Origin: a bacterium
GTDB lineage: Bacteria > UBP6 > JAFGXH01
Reading direction: 5' to 3'
Assembly (NCBI GenBank): GCA_027064085.1
Contig: JAMOQH010000118.1
Span: forward strand, 1-8,625
Length of the DNA: 8,625 bases
Position numbers and translations under genes: made by a program. Under the pieces are notes generated by a model that saw only the letters and a list, made by a program, of their open reading frames with translations, was not told the origin of the DNA and searched no databases. Positions 1 through 5,561 of the stretch are shown here, piece after piece; the stretch's first letter is position 1; the number at the start of each line of letters is the position of its first letter.

Positions 1-569
1 TTATCTAAATCACTAAAATTATAAGGAATATTTTTTATTTTATTATTTGATAAATTTAAATATTTTAAGTTTTTTAAGTTTTTTAATGAAGAAATATTAC
101 TTATTTTGTTATTAGACAAATCTAAGTATTCAAGTTTTTTTAAATATTGCAAATAAAATATATTATTTATTTTATTATTAGATAAATTAAGATATTGCAA
201 CTTTTTTAAATACTGTAAATAAAATAAATTATCTACTAAATTACTTTTTAAGTTTAAATATTTAACAGAACTTATACTTTGTAAATAAAACAAATTATTT
301 ATTTTGTTGTTTTGAGTATTTAAAACATCAATAGTAGAAAAATAAGAAAGATTAGGTATTTTGTTTATATTTAAATTCATAAAACTCAAGCTTTCTAATT
401 TATTTTGTAATTTACAGTTGATCAAAATTTCTATTTTCTTTTTTTTAGCTTTATTTCTTGTAACTTTATTAATAATAATTTTATTAATTTTTTTTGTTAA
501 AAAATCTTCAACACTAATACTACTTCCAAATAACGATAATGAAACAAATAATAAAACAATAATTTTCAT
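1..569 (-). CDS. Secreted leucine-rich-repeat protein, 3' end cut by the window edge
   Basis: Reading the minus strand from the ATG at 569-567 gives 189 uninterrupted codons to the left edge with no stop, so this is the 5' part of a longer gene. The product begins with a short basic start and a hydrophobic stretch (about residues 3-18), a likely Sec signal peptide with possible cleavage after Ser-Ile-Ser at 17-19. A Lys-rich linker follows (about 26-45), then leucine-rich repeats of exactly 22 residues: the YLxL motif recurs at 104, 126, 148 and 170, usually continuing as SNNKI. Earlier, more degenerate repeats lie at about 58-103. This resembles the SDS22/internalin-like LRR class, which forms a curved solenoid that binds protein partners. 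The translation start has a GGGG at 578-575 as a weak Shine-Dalgarno, 5 nt upstream. Known: LRR solenoids mediate binding. Inferred: an exported or periplasmic binding protein; the partner is unknown. Confidence 0.85.
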   Translation of the reverse strand, partial: MKIIVLLFVSLSLFGSSISVEDFLTKKINKIIINKVTRNKAKKKKIEILINCKLQNKLESLSFMNLNINKIPNLSYFSTIDVLNTQNNKINNLFYLQSISSVKYLNLKSNLVDNLFYLQYLKKLQYLNLSNNKINNIFYLQYLKKLEYLDLSNNKISNISSLKNLKNLKYLNLSNNKIKNIPYNFSDLD

Positions 570-598
570 AATAACCCCATAAAATACAATAAATAGAC

Positions 599-694
599 TT
601 TGGTAATTTTTTATTATTCATTTAAATAAAAAAATTTAAATTAATTGACAAAATTATTTAAAATAAAATATAGTAAAGTATAATTTTGGTAATT
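599..694. repeat. 10-bp direct repeat pair in the divergent intergenic region
   Basis: TTTGGTAATT occurs at 599-608 and again at 685-694, both in the plus orientation, between the divergent LRR and ankyrin genes. The second copy sits just upstream of the ankyrin ribosome-binding site. The copies could be operator half-sites or chance in AT-rich DNA. Nothing else supports a binding function. Confidence 0.25.
645..674 (+). promoter_or_regulatory. Sigma-70-type promoter for the ankyrin gene
   Basis: A perfect -35 box TTGACA (645-650) is followed after 18 nt by TATAGT (669-674, five of six consensus bases). This would start transcription near 680-682, about 25 nt before the ATG at 706. A second perfect TATAAT at 679-684 has no -35 at a usable distance. 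The ankyrin ribosome-binding site GGAG lies at 697-700, 5 nt before the start codon. Confidence 0.6.
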
Positions 695-705
695 ATGGAG
701 TAACT

Positions 706-1419
706 ATGGGGTTTTTAGATTTCTTTGATAAGGATCATGAAGATAGTATATTTTTAAAACTAATTAAAAGTATTAAGAATAATAATATTAATAAATTCAA
801 AAAGCTTTTAGAAAAAGGTGACTTCTTATATAAAAAAGATGAAGATGGTTTCACCTTACTTCATACAGCTATATTAGAGGGTAACTTCGAAATTGTCGAA
901 ATGCTTATGGGAAAGAATATAGATATTGATACTCCCGCTAAAAATGGTCATACCCCCTTATCTTTAGCAACGGAAGAAGGATATCTTGACTTAGTTAAAA
1001 AGCTTCTTAAAGTAGGAGCAGAAATTGAAACTTATAAAGATGATTTAAATTCAACATTTTTACACCTTGCTGTTGATAGCGAAAATCTTGAAATGGTAAA
1101 ATTTTTTTTAAATAAAGCTATAGATGTTAATTCATTGGATTCAGATGGAGATACTCCATTTATTATAGCGGCATCTGTAGGAGCCCTCAATATACTAAAA
1201 TACTTAGTAGAAAATGGTGCAAATATAAATATTTTAAATAAAGAAAATCAAAATGCCTTACATGAAGCAGTATATACAGGCTTTCTTGATGTTACTCAAT
1301 ACCTTGTTGAACTAGGTATTGACAGAAATATTAAAAATAAAAGTGGTCAAACTCCACTAGATATAGCAAGAGAATCAGAATGGGATGATATTGTTGATTA
1401 TTTAGAAAGTTTATCTTAA
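706..1419 (+). CDS. Cytoplasmic ankyrin-repeat protein
   Basis: The gene encodes 237 residues that are almost entirely ankyrin repeats of about 33 residues. A degenerate first repeat lies at about 15-45, then full repeats at about 46-78, 79-112, 113-146, 147-179 and 180-212, and a C-terminal capping helix pair at 213-237. The recognisable core is G-x-TPL/TLLH with x-A-x-x-x-G-x-L/F-x-x-V-x-x-LL. There is no signal peptide, transmembrane segment or second domain, so the product is probably cytoplasmic. The start is supported by GGAG 5 nt upstream and a good promoter at 645-674. It is divergent from the LRR gene and convergent with the EGF lipoprotein gene, so it looks monocistronic. Known: ankyrin stacks bind other proteins and have no catalysis of their own. 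The partner is not evident. Stand-alone bacterial ankyrin proteins can be effectors, inhibitors or immunity-like proteins, but nothing here selects one role. Confidence 0.9.
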   Translation: MGFLDFFDKDHEDSIFLKLIKSIKNNNINKFKKLLEKGDFLYKKDEDGFTLLHTAILEGNFEIVEMLMGKNIDIDTPAKNGHTPLSLATEEGYLDLVKKLLKVGAEIETYKDDLNSTFLHLAVDSENLEMVKFFLNKAIDVNSLDSDGDTPFIIAASVGALNILKYLVENGANINILNKENQNALHEAVYTGFLDVTQYLVELGIDRNIKNKSGQTPLDIARESEWDDIVDYLESLS

Positions 1420-1434
1420 TCTAACATATCGTTC

Positions 1435-1453
1435 AAACATAAAAAGTATGTTT
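1435..1453. terminator. Weak bidirectional hairpin between convergent genes
   Basis: A perfect 7-bp inverted repeat, AAACATA at 1435-1441 and TATGTTT at 1447-1453, encloses a 5-nt loop. It fills the 33-nt gap between the ankyrin stop and the lipoprotein stop. The stem is AT-rich with only one C-G pair, and the downstream T run is short, so it would be a weak terminator shared by both strands. Confidence 0.35.
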
Positions 1454-3492
1454 TAATTACAAGAGCTTCCACCATCAGTTATAGCCCATGAGTATGTATC
1501 AATTATACTTTGTCTTTGTGTCGCACTGTTGCAGTATTTACTATTACCACCACTAAAACTAACATCATTTTGCAGTGTTAATTGACTCCATGCAGATAAC
1601 ATTGCATCATAGTTTACAGTTGAAAGAGTTACTCCCGTAAACATCTCCGTCATATATTCAACATTAGAAATATCCCATGAAGATAAATCTTGGTCAAAAA
1701 CCATTCCTTCATACCAAGTAGAAAACATATAGCTCATACTTGTAACATTACTCACATCCCAATTGCCAATATCTTGATTAAAACTTTTAGCTGATCTAAA
1801 CATGCTATACATATTTGTAACATTACTTACATCCCAGTTACCAATATCTTGATTAAAATCATCTGTATATTCAAACATACCAGACATATCTGTAACATTA
1901 CTTACATCCCAGTTACCAATATCTTGATTAAAATCATCTGTATATTCAAACATACCAGACATAGCAGTAACATTACTTACATCCCAATTGCCAATATCTT
2001 GATTAAAACTATCTGCTGATTCAAACATATAACTCATATTTGTAACATTACTTACATTCCAATTGCTAATATCTTGATTAAAATACTCTGTATTTTTAAA
2101 CATACATCGCATATTTGTAACTTCACTTACATCCCAATTACTAATATCTTGATTAAAGTACTCGGCAGAATAAAACATATAACTCATATCTGTAACATTA
2201 CTTACATTCCAATTACCAATATCTTGATTAAAATGTTTGGCAGAATAAAATATATGACTCATATTTGTAACATTACTTACATTCCAATTACCTATATCTT
2301 GATTAAAAGACTCTGCATTATAAAACATATAACTCATGTCTGTAACGATAGATAAGTCGGGTATATCTGTTGCATTTAAAACAAAATTGCTACAACCATA
2401 AAAAGAATTCTTCATTGATGTCCACTTTTGAGTACCCCATTGCTCAACAGTAAGCAACTTTTTATTATCTGAATCATCCCAATTATCAAAATATAAATGA
2501 GGAAAATTACCTGTTATTACTATAGTATAAGTTCCTATAGTGTCATAAGTACAAGTATAATCAGTAACTAGGTGAGTTGCCTCGAATATACCATCATTAT
2601 CACAATCAACATTATAGTCATAACCATTATTACCATCTGTAATAATAGTCACTTGATTATCGTTAGAAACACCAGGATTATTTGTTAACCAAGTTGTAAC
2701 AAAAGCAGTTTTATCAATTTCACAATTATCTCCTTCAAAACCAGCAAGACAAGTACAAGAATAAGAATTAACTCCATCAGTACAGTTCCCTCCATTTAAA
2801 CATGGATTAGGGTCACATTCATCAATATTAATATCACAATTGTCACCTGTAAAACCATTACTACATTCACATGAATATCCATTTACTTTATCTGTACATA
2901 CTCCATTATTTGCACATGGCATGTCATAACAGTCGTTTACATCAGTTTCACAGAATTCCCCCATATAACCATTTACACAGCTACAGCTATAAGAATTTAC
3001 TCCATCAACACAAGTACCACCATTTTGACATGGATTATCTGCAGGACAATCATCTATATTGATTTCACAATTATCCCCTTCAAAGCCAGTAAAACATTTA
3101 CAAGTATAAGAATTCACTCCATCTATACAAATAGCACCATTTTGACATGGATTAGTTGCACAATCATTTGTATTTATTTCGCAATTATCCCCTTCAAATC
3201 CAGAATAGCATTTACAACTAGCTTCGCCATTAGTAACTTCACAATTACCGTTATTTCCACAATCAACATTATCACATAAATCAACTTCATTTTCTATACA
3301 TGTCAAGTTATCAGCATGATAACCATTATCACATAAACAAATAGCTGCTGTCTTATTTACAACAGCACAGTTTCCATGATCTGAACATTTAATGCCTTCA
3401 CAAGGGTCATTATACTCACTACTTCCAGAATCCCCACATGATATAAAAATCATAGAGCTTAAAATTGTTAACAAAAAAACTATTTTTTTCAT
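1453..3492 (-). CDS. Surface lipoprotein with six EGF-like domains and DUF285 (BspA-type) repeats
   Basis: The 679-residue product starts with a basic, hydrophobic signal ending in FISC, giving a predicted lipidated Cys19, then a Gly/Ser-rich tether. Six EGF-like domains follow at about 31-65, 73-104, 111-142, 149-181, 188-219 and 226-257, each with six cysteines. Domains 3-6 carry the acidic N-terminal N/D-[DE]-C and the C-x-D-x4-Y-x-C pattern of calcium-binding EGF modules. Residues 262-380 form the region that commonly precedes DUF285 repeats. From 386, eight units of exactly 25 residues (FNQDI-x-NW[ND]VS pattern; FNQDI at 396, 421, 446, 471, 496, 521, 546 and 571) and a degenerate ninth (FDQDL, 600-604) form a BspA-like solenoid. 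A typical C-terminal tail with two cysteines ends the protein. The start has a very strong AGGAGGAG (3502-3495). Known: DUF285/BspA repeats occur in surface proteins and adhesins. Inferred: a cell-surface adhesin or binding protein, rigidified by calcium. Lipobox position -3 is Phe, slightly off consensus. Confidence 0.88.
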   Translation of the reverse strand: MKKIVFLLTILSSMIFISCGDSGSSEYNDPCEGIKCSDHGNCAVVNKTAAICLCDNGYHADNLTCIENEVDLCDNVDCGNNGNCEVTNGEASCKCYSGFEGDNCEINTNDCATNPCQNGAICIDGVNSYTCKCFTGFEGDNCEINIDDCPADNPCQNGGTCVDGVNSYSCSCVNGYMGEFCETDVNDCYDMPCANNGVCTDKVNGYSCECSNGFTGDNCDINIDECDPNPCLNGGNCTDGVNSYSCTCLAGFEGDNCEIDKTAFVTTWLTNNPGVSNDNQVTIITDGNNGYDYNVDCDNDGIFEATHLVTDYTCTYDTIGTYTIVITGNFPHLYFDNWDDSDNKKLLTVEQWGTQKWTSMKNSFYGCSNFVLNATDIPDLSIVTDMSYMFYNAESFNQDIGNWNVSNVTNMSHIFYSAKHFNQDIGNWNVSNVTDMSYMFYSAEYFNQDISNWDVSEVTNMRCMFKNTEYFNQDISNWNVSNVTNMSYMFESADSFNQDIGNWDVSNVTAMSGMFEYTDDFNQDIGNWDVSNVTDMSGMFEYTDDFNQDIGNWDVSNVTNMYSMFRSAKSFNQDIGNWDVSNVTSMSYMFSTWYEGMVFDQDLSSWDISNVEYMTEMFTGVTLSTVNYDAMLSAWSQLTLQNDVSFSGGNSKYCNSATQRQSIIDTYSWAITDGGSSCN
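1738..2337 (-). repeat. Eight tandem 75-bp coding repeats (DUF285 units)
   Basis: Inside the lipoprotein gene, residues 386-585 are encoded by eight consecutive 75-bp units without a length change, followed by a longer degenerate ninth unit. Two adjacent units, encoding residues 511-535 and 536-560, differ very little at the DNA level: both read MSGMFEYTDDFNQDIGNWDV and differ mainly near their ends. This implies a recent duplication. Because each unit is a multiple of three, copy-number change by slippage or recombination would lengthen or shorten the surface solenoid without a frameshift. Confidence 0.9.
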
Positions 3493-3552
3493 TACTCCTC
3501 CTAATACAAAAACTATTTAGACTTCTTTTTTTAGCAAAAATTCATTTTTTAG

Positions 3553-3567
3553 TTTATATACTATAAA
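3553..3567. promoter_or_regulatory. Possible shared -10 region between lipoprotein gene and lipA
   Basis: The only promoter-like signal in the 108-nt divergent gap is a short inverted repeat, TTTATA-TAC-TATAAA. It offers TATACT (3557-3562) on the plus strand toward lipA and TATAGT (3565-3560) on the minus strand toward the lipoprotein gene. No convincing -35 box lies at 16-18 nt on either strand. The closest is TTAGCA at 3531-3536, 20 nt from the plus -10, so the call is tentative. Confidence 0.3.
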
Positions 3568-3600
3568 TTATGTGCTATTAAGTCTTTATTTAGGAGAAAA

Positions 3601-4482
3601 ATGAGTAAATATAGAAATATAAAAATGACAAGATTACCTCAATGGCTTAAAAGAAAAAAGTTAAATCAAGAAGATACTGATTTCGTAAAAAGACTCTTAA
3701 GGAGAAAAGAATTAAAAACAGTTTGTGAAGAAGCAAAATGCCCTAATATATCAGAATGCTTTAAAAAACCTACTGCAACTTTTATGATTCTAGGCGACAC
3801 TTGTACAAGAGCTTGTAAATTTTGTAATGTAAAAACAGGACACCCTAATGCTCCTGACCATAACGAACCATTTAATGTGGCATTATCTGTAAAAGAATTA
3901 AATTTAAAACATGTAGTAATTACTTCTGTTGACAGAGATGACCTTGATGATTTAGGTGTAACTCAATTTGTAAAAACAATAAGAGAAATAAGAAAAATTA
4001 TGCCACTAAGCACAACTATTGAAATTTTAACACCTGATTTTCAAGGTAAAACTGAAATAATAAATGAACTAAAAAACGAAGATTATCAAATTTTTAATCA
4101 TAACCTAGAAACAGTAAAATCATTATATAAAGAAATCACTCCAAAATCTAATTATGAAATTTCACTTGAATTATTAAAATATGTTAAGTTAAATCACAAT
4201 AAAATATCAAAAACTGGCATCATGGTAGGGCTTGGAGAAACTCAAAACGAAGTAGTAGAACTTTTTGATGATATTGTAAAATACAAACTAGATGCACTAA
4301 CAATAGGTCAGTATTTAAGGCCAACAAGAGATAATTACCCTGTTATGGAATATATTAAACCTGAAATTTTTGACTTTTATAAGAAAGAAGCTGAAAATAG
4401 AGGTGTAAAATTTGTAGCATCAGCTCCCTATGTAAGAAGTAGTTATAATGCCGAAGAATTGATTAAAGCTCTAATAAAGTAG
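3601..4482 (+). CDS. lipA: Lipoyl synthase (radical SAM)
   Basis: The 293-residue product is a full-length lipoyl synthase, which inserts two sulfur atoms into octanoyl groups on the lipoyl domains of 2-oxoacid dehydrogenases and the glycine cleavage H protein. The auxiliary 4Fe-4S ligands are Cys42, Cys47 and Cys53 (C-x4-C-x5-C, in CEEAKCPNISEC). The radical SAM cluster is Cys68, Cys72 and Cys75 (CTRACKFC, C-x3-C-x2-C). The C-terminal RSSY (279-282), whose serine ligates the auxiliary cluster, is intact. Other family signatures are SVDRDDLDDLG (109-119), FNHNLETV (165-172) and TIGQYLRP (235-242 region). The start has AGGAG at 3592-3596 and the N terminus RLPQWL fits the family. No lipB or lplA is in view, so the octanoyl donor route is not shown. 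It is followed after 6 nt by a hydrolase gene, probably on the same transcript. Confidence 0.97.
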   Translation: MSKYRNIKMTRLPQWLKRKKLNQEDTDFVKRLLRRKELKTVCEEAKCPNISECFKKPTATFMILGDTCTRACKFCNVKTGHPNAPDHNEPFNVALSVKELNLKHVVITSVDRDDLDDLGVTQFVKTIREIRKIMPLSTTIEILTPDFQGKTEIINELKNEDYQIFNHNLETVKSLYKEITPKSNYEISLELLKYVKLNHNKISKTGIMVGLGETQNEVVELFDDIVKYKLDALTIGQYLRPTRDNYPVMEYIKPEIFDFYKKEAENRGVKFVASAPYVRSSYNAEELIKALIK

Positions 4483-4488
4483 GAAAAT

Positions 4489-5526
4489 ATGAAGAAAATA
4501 ATTAAATTAAGTTTAAAGATACTACTTGTTATTTTTGTTTTATTTACGATTTTTGTTATTGTAATTAGAAATTCTAGCACTGTAAAAATTTTAGTTGATA
4601 ACAGTGGATTAAAAGATATTTCTGAGTTAGTTTTAAAAAATTCTAACTCCAATACTAAAACCGAATTAGAAAAATATATTTCTACATTTAATATTTTACC
4701 TGAAAAATGTGAAAGAGAAATCAATATTACTCCCTTAAAAAAATGGCTATTAGATGATAAAAATTTAATACAAGAAAAACTAGAGTTTACATCTTGTGAT
4801 AACAAAGATAAAGCCATTTTCTACCTTTACAGAAAAGGAGAATTAAAAAACCAAAAAGTTATCTTATGGATTCCGGGATTTGGAGTAAGTAATAAAGCTT
4901 TTTATTTTATAAAAAAATTTTTTGAAATCGAACTAAATAAAAATTATGCTATACTATTTTACAATATCCCTTTTCATTTAGATAGAATACCTAATGGTAA
5001 AAAAATGGGAGAGGGATTATTTAATTTAAAAATTACGGATAATTTTAAAGTAATAAAAAATTCATTAAATGAAATAAATACAGCAATAAATTACTTAAAA
5101 TCTAAAAATATTAAATCCATTAGTGGTTGGGGGGGCTCAATAGGTGGCAATATGCTGTTATTATCATCTGTAAACATAAAATATGAACATTTAGCTTTAA
5201 TGATACCAATAATTGATTGGAACACAGTTATCTTTAATAAGCATTTAAATGAAATAATAAAAAAATTAAACCAAAATAATATTAATAATGATTTAATAAA
5301 AAAAGCCTATCAAAAAATTGGTCCTATTAATTACAAAACATTAACAGAGCCTAAGAATATATTTTTAATGTATTCAAAATACGACCAATTAACACCAGAA
5401 AATGATATGCTTAATTTTGCTAAAAAATATAATATTACTAATATAAAATCTTATAATGAAAGTCATGCAACTATTTTATTAGAAAATGATGTTTACAAAG
5501 ATTATGATAATTTTTTAGAAAAATAG
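4489..5526 (+). CDS. Membrane-anchored alpha/beta hydrolase, ABHD18-like
   Basis: The 345-residue product begins with two lysines and one hydrophobic segment (about 7-27), a signal anchor that would place the rest outside the cytoplasm. The remainder fits an alpha/beta hydrolase: a possible oxyanion-hole loop WIPGFGVS (127-134), a nucleophile elbow GWGGSIGG with Ser217 (G-x-S-x-G), Asp299 in YSKYDQLTP, and His326 in ESHATILL. The triad is complete and correctly ordered, so an active hydrolase is likely. The segment around 159-180 (NIPFHLDR then MGEGLFNL) resembles the abhydrolase_18 group, but the substrate cannot be told; ester or lipid is a family-level guess. The start has AGGA (4481-4484) overlapping the lipA stop codon, and the 6-nt gap implies co-transcription and possibly translational coupling with lipA. 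A run of seven G (5129-5135) lies in the elbow codons, immediately before Ser217. The gene is convergent with the U32 gene. Confidence 0.82.
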   Translation: MKKIIKLSLKILLVIFVLFTIFVIVIRNSSTVKILVDNSGLKDISELVLKNSNSNTKTELEKYISTFNILPEKCEREINITPLKKWLLDDKNLIQEKLEFTSCDNKDKAIFYLYRKGELKNQKVILWIPGFGVSNKAFYFIKKFFEIELNKNYAILFYNIPFHLDRIPNGKKMGEGLFNLKITDNFKVIKNSLNEINTAINYLKSKNIKSISGWGGSIGGNMLLLSSVNIKYEHLALMIPIIDWNTVIFNKHLNEIIKKLNQNNINNDLIKKAYQKIGPINYKTLTEPKNIFLMYSKYDQLTPENDMLNFAKKYNITNIKSYNESHATILLENDVYKDYDNFLEK

Positions 5527-5532
5527 TAAAAT

Positions 5533-5561
5533 TGCTTTTTTAGCAGATTTAAAGAGCTAAA
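5533..5561. terminator. Weak stem-loops between convergent hydrolase and U32 genes
   Basis: The 35-nt gap contains two alternative hairpins. One is TGCT (5533-5536) with AGCA (5542-5545) around a T loop. The other is TTTAGC (5539-5544) with GCTAAA (5556-5561) around an 11-nt loop. Neither has a clean U tract, and the first is short. They sit where both converging transcripts would end, which is the main support. Confidence 0.3.

Noticed and set aside
361-582. A 73-codon plus-strand frame rich in Phe, Ile and Leu.
   Set aside because: It is antisense to the LRR gene, whose minus-strand frame has a signal peptide and regular repeats. The hydrophobicity comes from antisense Lys/Asn codons.
1738-2337. 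Regular repeats as a CRISPR array.
   Set aside because: The whole 75-bp period is translated and homologous between units, with no unique spacers.
2074-3279. Plus-strand frames of 63-93 codons with internal periodicity at 2074-2355, 2871-3062 and 3025-3279.
   Set aside because: They are antisense shadows of the DUF285 and EGF repeats and inherit their period. They have no own start signals or recognisable domain.
4443-4817. A 124-codon minus-strand frame overlapping the end of lipA and start of the hydrolase.
   Set aside because: It is antisense to two well-supported genes, with Ser/Phe/Ile-rich low-complexity content and no ribosome-binding site of note.
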